A stretch of 64,000 bases of DNA, taken from the NCBI GenBank assembly GCA_027475525.1, contig JAMWFC010000106.1:1-64000 (forward strand), read 5' to 3'. Positions 44,615-55,555 of this stretch are shown here, one piece after another (the first letter of the stretch is position 1; every line of letters begins with the position of its first letter). The notes under the pieces were generated by a model. That model worked only from the letters and a program-made list of their open reading frames with translations. It did no database searches and was not told the DNA's origin. This stretch comes from Macrolepiota albuminosa (Eukaryota; Basidiomycota; Agaricomycetes; Agaricales; Agaricaceae). A program made the position numbers and the translations under genes.

Positions 44615-44706
44615 GGGTGGGTGGGCTCACTGTTCAGCGTAATGTAGTATAACGCAATGTAGTATGTCAACCGTGAAAAGTATGAAATAATGGGAGGGTG
44701 GGTGGG

Positions 44707-44862
44707 TTATCGCGAATATGATAGAAGTGAGAAATGAAACACAACTAGTTTCACTTCGTACATAATAGTAGATACATCCTAAAAAGGAAGAATCACCGTC
44801 CGCGCGAGTCACCCGCCTTATCTCACGCTGGGCTAGCCGGCAAGCACGTAGCACAGCTTCCA
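44707..44862 (-). repeat. Split direct repeat A2
   Basis: The second copy of A abuts B1 directly at 44862/44863, as required for the circular-junction template of this element class. Confidence 0.9.
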
Positions 44863-44966
44863 ATAAGGCTGGGTTAGGGAGGACGTAGGAAAACGGAAGA
44901 TATGTGCAGAAGATTTTTGGTGGTAGGAACGGGAGTTCCGTACGCAGAAACAGCAGGCGCGGCGGA
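44863..44966 (-). repeat. Split direct repeat B1
   Basis: The 104-bp ataaggctgggttagggagg ... gcgcggcgga is repeated at 44511-44614. Confidence 0.9.
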
Positions 44967-45160
44967 TTCCCCGATCAGGCGCAGCTCAACCTCGGCCGCG
45001 CCTACCCACCAGAGCTGTGCCATTAAAGAGATGGAAACCAAGACAAAAAGAATTTGTTATAAAATACATCTTGAGTTGTAATATACATATAGAGTTTTTA
45101 TGAAGAAATATTTTAAAGAGTTTTATGCGAAAAGACGTTTATGATATACAGTGAATCAAG

Positions 45161-47043
45161 TTAAGAGAGAGAAATATTAAGTAGATCGGACCAGTTGGTA
45201 GTGAGGACATTAGAAAGGTTGTGTTCTTCAGCAAATCGACGACGTGCAGAGTCCCAAGCAGAAGCGACCGCATTCGGAACGATAGTATCCAGTCTCCTCC
45301 AGTAGATGAGGAAGCAAAGGGAGGTCCAACCACCGTGTTTCATGACTATATGCGGAGGCACGCCATCAGAAAGAAGTTTTACGGAACCACCAATGCGATA
45401 GCTGTGTCCGTGAACAAAGTCAAGGTTTTTAGTGGAAAATATTTCTGCAAAGGAAAATTAGATGCGAAAGCGAAAAATTTAGAGTGATAGCTACTTTTGG
45501 TTATCGAAATAAACGAGTCTTTAGTGAGAAATGAGAGGGAAAAATTTACAGAGGATGGATCACGAAATGCAAACAGAGGTGAGCCGTCAGACGGATGGTT
45601 AATGGCAAGGTGGTCCGAGAGGGCGCGAACAGGACAGAAAAGATCTTCCCTTTGTGTTAGAGAACAATCAGCACCGACAAAACGGGTTGTTTTAGTCCAT
45701 GGAATATGGATAGTAATAGCACAACGGTCGCGAACAGGGGCGAGACGAATATTACAGTTTATTGTGATATTTCGAGTGGAGTCGAAACTTTTGTGAGATA
45801 AAGGTAGAAGTTCGCCCAGACGTCGGCAACCCCAGAATGCAGTGAGAGCGGTAGCCCAAATTGCGTAACTGCGTGGAATTGTGAAGTCCAGGGATTCGTG
45901 AAGTATATGAAGATGATCCAGCGAAATAGGGTGACGGGGGGGTCGCTTGAAAGCCATGCCCTGAGAAGCAGCGGAGGTTTGGAGGGATTTAACCAAAGGA
46001 TCATCACCCAGCCATTCTGCGCGATTGAATAAGTGCCAAAGACGTAGACCATTGATCCAAAGCTTGATTGACTGTGCTGAGCAGGCGGCGATATGGCTGG
46101 CGACAAAACCCGCAATCAGAGTAGGATCCGCAGGCATACGTAAGTTTTCGGGAACACGCTCGGCATCACAAAACTGGGTAAATCGAAGAATGCCTGCACC
46201 GTAACATTGGCGAGTCTTTTCTTCAACTGAAGATAGCAGTCCCATGAATATTTTTGTGCGCACAGGAAGAGAAAGCTTCTCAGATAAAGTGTTGTCGGCG
46301 AGAAGACCGTGTGGGGTTCTCCAGAGTATCAAACGTTGGTCAGCTGGTACGAGAGGTCGCAGTTCAGAAGGTTGATATGAGTTGTTGGCATTTGGAGGTC
46401 TCGGAGCAATGTTACGCAGCGAATAGACGGCTAAATTGCGCGGATCAGAAGAAGTGGGAAAGTTGTTTGACGAATTGTGAAGCTGGTCTGAATGAGAACA
46501 AGCCGAGTCATGCGATTTTGGAGGACTGTAGATGTTTGGCGAATGATGGCTTGCTGTGTTATGGGAACTGTCGCGAGGAGTGTAAATGCTCGGGTTTTTG
46601 ATTGGATTGTTTATGGTAGATTTAGGGACGTAAATATCTGCAGATTTGATTGCCGTAGAGGACTTAGGAGTGTAAATGTCGCAAGGTTCGAAGGGGTTAG
46701 AAACAAGATCAGACTGTGTAAGACGTGGGATAGGAGAAACAGAAGTTGTGCAGTGAGAGAAGTGGTGCAGCTGGATATGTTCTCGTTGGCGAGGAGCGTA
46801 GATGTGTTGTGTAGATGAGTGGTGCAGCTGGATATGTTCTCGTTGGCGAGGAGCGTAGATGTCATGTGTAGATGGATCTGTCGAGGCAATATAAGGTCTG
46901 TAGCGGGGCACGTAAATGTTTGAAGTAGTCGAAGGAGCAGATTGGGAAGATTCTTGCTGGTGTACAGATGTGGTGGACATTGAATCGCGTGGAGAAACAA
47001 TGCCATCGGTGCGGTTTTGCACCAGGAGATTGTTGTCAGACAT
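45161..47043 (-). CDS. Tyrosine recombinase of the Ngaro-type element
   Basis: ATG 47043 overlaps the RT stop by 8 nt (ATGTCTGA). The exons are 47043-45495 and 45444-45161, with a 50-nt intron 45494-45445 (gtagct ... ttgcag). The N-terminal third is a low-complexity linker with a repeated YAPRQREHIQLHH unit (57-bp period at about 46761 and 46818). The recombinase domain follows: SAM-like part (EEKTRQCYGAGILRFTQFCD), catalytic Arg in GCRRLGELLPLS, the His-x-x-Arg box HGHSYRIGG (formed only after splicing), and KHGGWTSLCFLIYWR with the nucleophilic Tyr. All catalytic residues are present. It cuts and joins the circular cDNA into the genome. Confidence 0.85.
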
Positions 47044-49364
47044 TAACAAATGAATTGCTGATGTCATCAGGCAGCTCAAAGGCCCGATTGAGACGAATGG
47101 AGTCTGGCGGAGGAAGCTCCCCACGCGAGAGCGCATCCGCTGGGTTCAAGTGAGAAGGAATATAACAAAAAGAAGGAACGATCATGCATTCATTGAGCAC
47201 AGAATAGGAACGTCGGACGCAAAGATTGAGGTAGATGGATCTGCTACGACCCTTTTGGTGAGCACCGATGGCTCCAGAGTTATCGGAATGCACAAGAATT
47301 CTCCTGGATAATAAGAGTCGTGTTAGAAACAATCAGAGTAATGAATTGAATCATTGCCTGTTGCGAAATCCGAGTTGGCGCAAAAAGTAAAACAGAATTT
47401 CGATTGCTATAGATTCGAGCCAGCAAATATCTTTCCCAGGATGTTTCCAATCAGGTTTAAGGTGTAAAGCAAAGTGAAAATGGTTCAGCATGATACCGAT
47501 ACCCCAAGAAGTAGAGGCATCGACGTATATGCCAAGGTTGTCAAGGGGTTGAATGGGAAAGAGTTGACGAAAGGCTGACTCATTTTGAAGCCTAGCTTGC
47601 CACCATTTCAAGGAGTGTACGAAGGAATTAGTAAGGTGACGCTTGGCAAATTTGTTGCCATGGTAAGCGGACATGAAATTTGAGAAGACAGGTAAGCGGG
47701 AAGATCCCTCTGGAAACACGAAAGAAACATGGATCAATGTACCATGTAGTACCTGTATATCTCTAAGTTTGAAGCCGCTGTGATCATTCTCATGGGATTC
47801 GAGCATCGAAGTTATGCGTGATAAATATTTTAAACGTTTCTTGTCTGGAAGCGATACACGCTTACGTGGGAGGTCCCAGGCAAAGCCTATGAATAAGAAG
47901 GAGTCCTCGAATACAGTGCCTGACTTTTCGGCATGCCAAGGGACATTAAGTGAAGAGATGAGATCAAGAGCAGAATTCCTGTCATGGGCATAAAGGAAAT
48001 TGTTGTGGTGGAAGGGACCAGATTTGTTAGGAAATCGGAAACAATTGATGTCGTCTTCAAATTTAAACAACAAACCGTCGTCTCCCAATTTAGCAGACCA
48101 GATGTCAACAAGAGCGTTAGCTATCTGACCAGCATTGCTGCTGGCAGGTCTAGCACCAAAAGGGTGGTTGTGGTCGATGTAGAATTGATCTTCGAAACTG
48201 ACCACTAAAAAAGGCTTGTGATGCGAAAGCACAGGACATGTCCTGTGGAAGGACTTGATATCGAAACAGCATGCTTGTGTACCGGAAGGAGAGACTGCTA
48301 TCTAAGTCAAAGCAGAATAAGCATCAGGATGTGCATGCGAAATGATAGACGTCAAATTGCAGGATATACTGAGAATGACAAAGGAGAATAGATGATAGAG
48401 TGTGATGACATTCTCATGAGAAAGACGCCGAAAGGCGTGTTGAAAAGAAATGAGAATAATGCCAAAAGGCATGTTGGAAAGAGATGGGAATAATGCCAAA
48501 AGGCATCTTGGAAAGAAATGAGAATCATGCCGAAAGGCATGTTGAAAAGAAATGGGAATAATGCCATATGGCATGTAGAAAAGAAAAGAAATAATCACCA
48601 AATGGTGTGGGAAAAGAAAGATGCGCAAAATTGGCACAATGGGAAACATTGAAAGGACATCAAAATAATGGATGAATGTTGGATAGTTAGAAGCAAATAA
48701 AGCTTACCTGCTCAGCCACAAGATGTGCAATATCAAAACGTGTAGGGAAATCTTCTTTATCGATGAAGCTATTTACCGAAAAAGCGCCAGTGAGTGGATC
48801 ATCCTTTGAGAGATTCCTACAGACACGGTATTTAACCGGTAAGTCTGGGCCCTGCTGCTGCACGGCAACAATCAATGGTGAGGAATATACAGGACCTCTG
48901 AGGATATGCTCTATGTGTCGAAGAGAAAAGGGACCAGACATGCGACATGCAGTAATTTCTTCACTTAAATAGTCACGAATAACCTCTGGGAATTCCATCA
49001 CAGAGGGGTGATTTTTAATCAGTATAGATTCGGAGAGCAAAGGCAGAGTACCCAAAGGGAAACCGCGCCGCAAATTAATGACCAGATGAGGATAAGAGTT
49101 TTGTAGATCGTGTTTTGAAAGAAGTCGTGCGAAAGCATTAGAATTATAGGGATGGGTTACACGGTCGAAAAGTTCAATGTCCTGAGGTGACAAATGTGTG
49201 GTTAATGGTCGTGTATGCACGTGGATAGTGAGATCTGGATAAGCAAGTTTTTTAGGAGGTGGACGGCGGCGTGGATCAGGCACAGATCCGGCCGTTGAGA
49301 ATGCGCAGACATGCTCGCGAGCGTGCAAAGGCAGGATGGTCTCCACCACAGAGGGAGCACACAT
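47036..49364 (-). CDS. Reverse transcriptase/RNase H of the Ngaro-type element
   Basis: The exons are about 49364-48709, 48301-47358 and 47303-47036. Exon 1 ends FPTRFDIAHLVAEQ. After a 407-nt intron the frame continues IAVSPSGTQACCFDIKSFHR (motif A, D present). HPFGARPASSNAGQIANALV and KFEDDINCF (the DD catalytic pair) follow. The RNase H part has GIYVDASTSWGIGIML, DICWLESIAIEI, HSDNSGAIGAHQKGRS and PSHLNPADALSRGE. The second intron (47357-47304, 54 nt) has a GC donor and restores RNRRILVHSDN. ATG 49364 is my choice of start; the frame is open further upstream. Confidence 0.85.
48302..48708 (-). other. 407-nt intron in the RT gene
   Basis: The donor is gtaagc (48708) and the acceptor cttag (48303-48302). 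Splicing it out joins VAEQ to IAVSPSGTQA in frame. It is several times longer than other introns in the window and contains a 34-bp tandem hairpin array. Confidence 0.75.
48425..48608. repeat. 34-bp tandem array of compensated hairpins
   Basis: Six units start at 48425, 48459, 48493, 48527, 48561 and 48595, all exactly 34 bp apart. Each holds a 5-bp stem and 4-nt loop: acgcc-gaaa-ggcgt, atgcc-aaaa-ggcat (twice), atgcc-gaaa-ggcat, atgcc-atat-ggcat and (t)cacc-aaat-ggtg. Stem changes occur on both sides together. The spacer is like gttggaaagaaatgggaata. Confidence 0.85.
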
Positions 49365-50850
49365 GAATGGCTTCGTTGCCGTGTCGGTTGTCGCAAGGTC
49401 GGTTGAGGTTAAAGACGCCGCAGATTTTGAGAGGTCGTCCTCCACGTGGGTTCTTGGCAGTGACGAGTTGATTACCAATAAGTCGGGCGTATAAAGGCTT
49501 TCCGTCTTCAAAGGAAGTGATGTTGGCGGGGTGCTCGGTAAACCGGTGAGCTTTCCCACATAGGAGGCACGCCGGTGCAGCATCCCGAAAAAGAAGCGGA
49601 TTATTTTTAGTAATAGAGCGATGTGAAGTGGCATCCGAAGCATAAGAAAACCGTGGCACCTTAGACTCAGACATTCTTCTCCGATCTTCAAGCAGCGCGT
49701 TATGGGATTGGAGGATAACATCCACACGGGACGCATACTTGGACCAATTGAATACGACGTTAGCCATAAGTATATCCAAGCGAGCTTCTCTCTCAAACTT
49801 ATACCAGAGAGGATACGTGTCCTCAAAGTTTTCGATCTGCCGGAAGAAATTCAGGTGTTTGCCATATTCTATAGCGTGATTCGTAGAAGACGATGTCGGG
49901 CCATCCGCGGGGTCGGCTTCAGAAGGCTTCTTGCCAAGGAAATTGAGGGCTTCTCGGAGATTTTTAGAGGCCTCAATAAAGCGCATAGGGGTAAGACATA
50001 AATGCGAGTCGTCGTTACCCCAGACCTGGATCATCTTGGCAATGTCCAGGAGGAGCACTTTGTCCGTAGATCTGTCATCAGAATTGAAAGAACGCACTAC
50101 TTTGGTGTGTATCATTTGAGGAGAGTTATTGACTAGATCTATATGACGATTAGTAAAGAAATGCAAAGGTGGAGGGAAACGATTTCGTATGTTAAGGAGG
50201 TAAATGGTGGGAATGACAACGTCTCGAGATTCTCCTAAAGATCGTTCAACGGGATTAGCCATTCCCATACTACCCAGCAACTTTGATCGAATTGTGTCAT
50301 CCACTTCTTTGTCCTTCTCCTTCAGGGTCTGGCGCTCAGTTTCAGCTTGTCTTTTGTTCTGAACTCGACTAGCTACGATATCCCGGAGAAGCGAAGGGGG
50401 CAAAGGGGACAAAAGGGCACATAGAGCCTCGCTGTCAATAAGATCTTGGATTTCAGCCTTCGTATACAGATAAAGAGGCTTGAGAGGAGGGCCGATATCC
50501 AAGTCTAGGGGCCGAGGGACCGGAGTGTTCTTGACGTTGACCGTCTGAAGAATACTGGCATCGTTAAAATCTTCAATAGCAGCATTTTCGCGGACTCTAA
50601 CGGCCAGCGACAACTGGAAGCGACTGATCCCATCAGGAATGACAACCCTCCCATCAAAATCAAAATCTTCTGGAATAGGACCTGGTATTCCAGCATTTTG
50701 AAGCAGAACAGCCTCCACAGGGGGATCAGGGACAGTATCACTTGCAGTGTTGGAAGAGGCGACTTGAGACGAGGGATCATTCGAAACCGGGACGGGTGCA
50801 GAAGGAGATGACTGGGCCCGGGCACGAATCTGGTTAGAACGAGAAGACAT
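49276..50850 (-). CDS. Gag-like ORF1 of the Ngaro-type element
   Basis: This is 524 residues. It starts MSSRSNQIRARAQSSPSAPV with a low-complexity N-terminus. The middle is helical and charged, and the C-terminal third carries zinc-knuckle-like clusters: CLLCGKAHRFTEHP and CGVFNLNRPCDNRHGNEAIH followed by VCSLCGGDHPAFARSRAC. Cys/His knuckles at the end of ORF1 are usual for the nucleocapsid-like protein of this class. It begins 38 bp inside A1 and overlaps the next ORF by about 90 nt. Confidence 0.8.
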   Translation of the reverse strand: MSSRSNQIRARAQSSPSAPVPVSNDPSSQVASSNTASDTVPDPPVEAVLLQNAGIPGPIPEDFDFDGRVVIPDGISRFQLSLAVRVRENAAIEDFNDASILQTVNVKNTPVPRPLDLDIGPPLKPLYLYTKAEIQDLIDSEALCALLSPLPPSLLRDIVASRVQNKRQAETERQTLKEKDKEVDDTIRSKLLGSMGMANPVERSLGESRDVVIPTIYLLNIRNRFPPPLHFFTNRHIDLVNNSPQMIHTKVVRSFNSDDRSTDKVLLLDIAKMIQVWGNDDSHLCLTPMRFIEASKNLREALNFLGKKPSEADPADGPTSSSTNHAIEYGKHLNFFRQIENFEDTYPLWYKFEREARLDILMANVVFNWSKYASRVDVILQSHNALLEDRRRMSESKVPRFSYASDATSHRSITKNNPLLFRDAAPACLLCGKAHRFTEHPANITSFEDGKPLYARLIGNQLVTAKNPRGGRPLKICGVFNLNRPCDNRHGNEAIHVCSLCGGDHPAFARSRACLRILNGRICA

Positions 50851-50887
50851 AGCTTATAATATATCAGGGCTGGGGAACGACAAGAAA

Positions 50888-51043
50888 TTATCGCGAATAT
50901 GATAGAAGTGAGAAATGAAACACAACTAGTTTCACTTCGTACATAATAGTAGATACATCCTAAAAAGGAAGAATCACCGTCCGCGCGAGTCACCCGCCTT
51001 ATCTCACGCTGGGCTAGCCGGCAAGCACGTAGCACAGCTTCCA
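50888..51043 (-). repeat. Split direct repeat A1
   Basis: This is the 5' terminal 156-bp repeat, ttatcgcgaatatgatagaa to cacagcttcca on the plus strand. It is repeated at 44707-44862. Confidence 0.9.
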
Positions 51044-51161
51044 GTAAGGATGGGACCAATCTTATCAAGGATCTTATCACCTTTTTCTCCAATCAGCACG
51101 TCCCTTCACACGTTTACGAAACGTTCTGATATTTATAAGACACGGCTCATGGCTATCTGTA

Positions 51162-51315
51162 AAAACCTCTTCAACACTCCATCAAGTGCCCATTTCCGCA
51201 CCTCAAGTTCAACTTTATCTATATCGCATCCATGGCTGAAAACCTCTTCAACACTCCATCAAGTGCCCATTTCCGCACCTCAAGTTCAACTTTATCTATA
51301 TCGCATCCATGGCTG
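51162..51315. repeat. Exact 77-bp tandem duplication at a start codon
   Basis: Identical adjacent copies begin aaaacctcttcaacactcca at 51162 and 51239. Each includes a ccATGgctg start context, so the aldo/keto reductase appears to have two start sites. Confidence 0.9.
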
Positions 51316-53241
51316 AGAAACCAAAACACAAGGTCTCTTATGGTGCGCGTCGTTTATGCTGATCCCTGTCGATAATAAATATGGGGTGTAGTTCGTTTAG
51401 GCAACTCCGGTCTCAAAGTGTCTAGGATCATTCTTGGAACGATGCAGTATGGCACTTCGGAATGGCAGGAATGGGTACTCGGTGAGGAAGAGGCAATAAA
51501 GCATATCAAGTATGCGTGCGTATTCGCTCTTATTCAACCTTCAAGCCAGCAAGTGAACTCACCTATTTCATCATGAACTAGATATGACGCAGGCATCCAG
51601 ACATTCGACACCGCCAACGTAGGTACTTCAGTTGAAACTCATGAATCGATCTCACTCGTTCTCGATGGCAGGCATACTCTAATGGCCTCTCAGAGATCAT
51701 CCTTGGAAAGGCCATCAAACAGTTACAGCTCCCGCGCGAAGAGATCGTGATCCTTACTAAAGTCTCAACCATGTCGTTGAAGTTGACGTTTGACTGATGA
51801 TTGAGGACAGGTATACTTCACTGTCACGCGTGAGTATGGCAAGAACCTCCTCGCTACCGGCGAGGAACCCGACGACGTCGGTTATGTCAATCAGCATGGC
51901 CTAAGTCGCAAGGTCCGGTCTTTCTTTTCGTTTGTTACCTGCTGGTCTCAAAGTACCTTATTTAGCACATCTTCGATTCTGTCAAAGCCAGTCTCGCGCG
52001 CCTTGGTGTGGACTACATTGACGTTTTACAGTGTACTTTCGGCTTGAATAGAATATTATTTACGCGTTCTGATCTTTAGTGATCCAGGTCATCGATTTGA
52101 TTACGAGACGCCTATTGAGGAGACTGTGAGTTGCCATCGTCTCTCATATCCTCTATCCTAACAAACCAAGGAAAAAAACAGATGCATGCCCTCCACGACG
52201 TTGTGAAAGCTGGATATGTGCGCTATATTGGCATGAGCTCATGTCATGCTTATCAATGTATGCCTTTCCTTTTCCTTCCTCTCGACCAATTATTTATCCT
52301 CAAAAAAACCAAGTCCATCAAATGCAGAGTATGCCTCATCCTTCCATTTGACCTGGCCGAATTCCCAATCAGCTTTTCAGATTATGCAATTACACACAAC
52401 TTGACTCCATTCATTTCGATGCAGAACCACCACAGCGTACTTTACCGTGAGGAAGAGCGCGAGATGTTTCCCACTCTCAAGGTACGCTTTCCCTCTTCCT
52501 ATCTTTGATCTTTCGCCTTTCGCCCTGTCCTTGTCCTGCGTTAAAGCTGTCATCCTCATACATATGGCGATGCATTGTCTTACCCATATTAATTAATTTG
52601 GCCAGTTATTCGGCGTCGGATCAATCCCATGGTCCCCACTTGCCCGCGGGCTTCTCACGCGTCCTTCGAGGGAGCAGACAAAGCGTGGTGAGACTGATTG
52701 GTATGTTTCCGCCCTATAAGCTTAACCACATGTCCCTTGCTCAGCCTGAATTGTGTAACAGGTTTATTCGCCAGTATAACAAAGCGTTGGGAACGCCTGA
52801 GATCATCAAACGGTACGTCCCTCTAATCTCATCTCTTTGTTCCAGCGATTCAAAGCACAAACACCTCAATAGCGTTGAAGACCTCGCTGTCAAGAAAGGT
52901 TTATCGATGGCCCAGGTCGCGATGATGTGGTCCCTTTCGAAGGAGGGCGTGACGGCCCCGATCGTGGGTACGACGAGTATGAAGAATCTGGAGGAGTTGA
53001 TTGGTGAGTTAGCTTCTCTTAATCCTCAATTTTCCTTGCCCGAGTCTTGTGGTTCTCGAGATGTCATTCATCCCTTGCGATACACTCATTCTCAAGTCAT
53101 ATCTCCTTCGCGCTCAACGTCTACGATTGAAAACTGGCTGATGTCGCTTTCTTAGCCGTGGCTGATATGAAACTCACCGAGGAGGAAATGAAGTATCTAG
53201 AAGAACCATACGTCGCGCAAGCACTGCTTGGACATTCGTAA
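51309..53241 (+). CDS. Aldo/keto reductase, 14 exons
   Basis: This is an NADP-dependent oxidoreductase of the fungal AKR9-like group. The exons are 51309-51342, 51392-51509, 51582-51618, 51672-51761, 51811-51912, 51966-52032, 52088-52125, 52182-52257, 52314-52328 (15 nt), 52381-52481, 52606-52700, 52762-52812, 52873-53003 and 53156-53241. All boundaries are GT-AG and in phase. The catalytic tetrad is intact: Asp and Tyr in FDTANAYSNGLSE, Lys in VILTK, His in LQCHRFD. Other family landmarks are GYVRYIGMSSCHAYQF, FISMQNHHSVLYREEEREM, GVGSIPWSPLARGLLT and GVTAPIVGTTSMKNLEELI. The microexon supplies FHQMQ. It probably reduces aryl or sugar aldehydes; the substrate is unknown. Confidence 0.92.
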
Positions 53242-55555
53242 ATTGACATCATCATAAAGTCTCGTGAGATAACAAATTAGTTGGGCGATGCGACGTGAAA
53301 TGGTCAGGGAATAACGGTGTTTTCTTGACTATGCAATTCCGCACGCGGTGTCTTAGATCAATCGATTAACATGGATTATTTCTTGCCCTTGGATACATGA
53401 AGGGAGTGACAGTCTCCAGTCTCCATAGATACTCAGACAATCACGGCGCGGAGTCATGAGGTTGACTAACTCCGCTATTTGAATAGCAGACGCAATTCAG
53501 CCGAGCACTTGTTTGGCTCGACATTTTATCTAGTCTGTGAGTTGAAGGAAATGGAAGTCACAAAAGAAAACATAGCTTGCCTGGTGACAATCTACGGCTC
53601 CTCCAGGTTTCACTGTTTGCATAAAGCGGAAGAGATACAGCTTTCGTCTGGTAGGGCTAAGCTACTTCTAGAATCTTTGTGTCGCGTTAAGGTTTCCGTG
53701 GACTACGCTGTGTCATGACATCCCTTAACTAGATGCGGAAGTTACCAAGGCAGCTCAAAGACTCATCTGCTGTTGAAACTTCATAGGAGACAAGTGCTGG
53801 ATTCAATGGAGCAGTGACAAATTATTCTAAAACACAAGCGAGGACGGGTATGAACTTATGCAAATGATACATCAATAGATTCCAGACGTTATAAGTGATG
53901 GATAAATAAGTTTAACGTTAGGTATCTTCAGAAGCGAATGTGCTTATAGTAAAGAATTGAGCGAGTTAGGATATACTCCGGAGGTTTCCTGTTGAAGCGA
54001 AAAAACAACCGTCGAAAAATAGAAGCGAGGGTAGTGTGCGCAGGCAAGTCGGCGACCTAGGACGCACCCAACGATTCATACTTCGCATGGGACTTGCGCG
54101 GGCCGGAAGGACTCTGATACTGAGGCATATCCTGCATTTTCAGCTGAGCATGCGACCGCGACCTCTTCAAGATATCCTCCGCCACATCCGCACCCATACC
54201 GCTCCGCCAGCTGACTCGCATATTTATCCATGATAAGCGACAGACGGTGCCGAATCTATACGTCACGTGGTTCGAACAAAGAAGCGCGACGATCATGACG
54301 AAGAGCTGAAAGGGGACAAGGATGAACGACTACGGTTTTTTGCACCTGGGGAGGACGCTCCGGTGTGGTAGAGGGAACGTGAAAAAGGGAAGGTTGAGAG
54401 GGAAAAGTCAGAGTGACGAAGAAACCGGTGTGGTAGAGGAGAGGGAGTTACTGATAGAATAGAATGGGGAGGGGAGTTGAATAGGTGGGTTGTATTTCGC
54501 AACAGGAGTGACAGACACAAGTAAAATGGCGAAGGAGTAACTGGGTAAGTTTACAACGAAAAACGACATGGTCAGATTAGGAAATCGGTGGTACAAATGG
54601 GACAAGGGGGAAATAGAGTTTTTACAATTACGAGACCAACCATCGGTCAAAAACAAAATCCGGAAGGAATCAACGATGTTGAGAGATTCCGGAGTAGATC
54701 GTCGATCCAGAGAACGTGTACAATAGGTAAAAAAGAGAAGGAAAACATACGAATAGATAGGTTTTTACACCCCACATTTTCCGGTCTTGAGCTCGGCTTG
54801 TTCTCGCGTGCATCGTCTTTCTACTGGTTTCGTATCGTCTGGTCTCGCTTGTTTGACATATTTCTGACGTGGACGTCGTCTGATCCGACGTCAGTCAACA
54901 AATAATGGATAAGCGTACAAAAAGAGGAGCGTGGAAGGAGATGGAAGGGCGACAGATCCGAAGAAGAAATTGAGAAGGGGAGGGATCGAAGACCTGGGGA
55001 GAGTGGAGGGTCGATTCACTGCTGGCACCGGATTGTGTTTCCATTGGAAAAATTAGGAAAGAAAGCTGTCATGCAATTTCCAATGTGCCAATTTTCAAAA
55101 GAAAAAGGCACTTTCCTTTGTTGAATGACTCTTTTTTTGGGAAATTAATACATCGGAAATAGCATAACAGCTTTCTTTTACCCTTTTCCCACTGGAAACA
55201 CTTTCCAGTACCAGCAGTGATTGGTCCAAGTTGATCCCATCAAAACAGTCAGACCGAAAGACCTTGACAGGTCCGACAAATAGCTTTGAAAGAAAACAAC
55301 AATAAATAGAAAAAATCGTGGTAATTGAATGATTTGTGAGGACCTCTACAGACCGCTTCTCTTTCAGCATATGTAGAACGAGATGTCCAACGATGTCCAA
55401 CAATGTCTCAAAATGCTATGGCTGCTCCTTCTCTGCCTTTTTGGTACCCCACAACAAAGGTTTCGGGCCGAACTTTGAGCATGGTCAATGACGCAAGGAG
55501 TTCAATGGTTCATGTGCTCACGAGTTTTGTCTTTTCTCTCTGCTAGATTATGCCC
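53242..55555. other. Intergenic, low-complexity, no supported gene
   Basis: A plus-strand frame at 53479-53718 and minus frames at 54296-54057 (ending HAQLKMQDMPQYQSPSG) and 55403-55095 are open but unspliced and motif-free. 54300-54520 is purine-rich, with ccggtgtggtagag occurring twice. Confidence 0.35.

Larger units (their letters stand above)
44511..51043 (-). mobile_element. Ngaro/PAT-type tyrosine-recombinase retrotransposon
   Basis: This is a 6.5-kb element read on the minus strand with split direct repeats in the order A1 (51043-50888), coding region, B1 (44966-44863), A2 (44862-44707), B2 (44614-44511). A1/A2 are 156 bp and B1/B2 are 104 bp, each pair nearly identical. The order A1-ORFs-B1A2B2 is diagnostic of Ngaro/PAT-like DIRS elements, which integrate by tyrosine recombinase and make no target duplication. 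It encodes a Gag-like protein, reverse transcriptase with RNase H, and a tyrosine recombinase, all open once introns are removed. It looks complete and potentially active. Confidence 0.9.

Noticed and set aside
46741..46860. 57-bp tandem repeat as a further case of the 77-bp class
   Set aside because: The period is 57 (19 codons), in frame within the recombinase linker, so it is a natural protein repeat and not the assembly-type duplication.
48387..48620. Hairpin array as a CRISPR
   Set aside because: It is a eukaryotic locus, the 34-bp units have no unique spacers, and it lies in an intron.
54036..54520. Overlapping ORFs as a gene
   Set aside because: Purine-rich low-complexity sequence opens several frames at once, and no consistent splice model was found.
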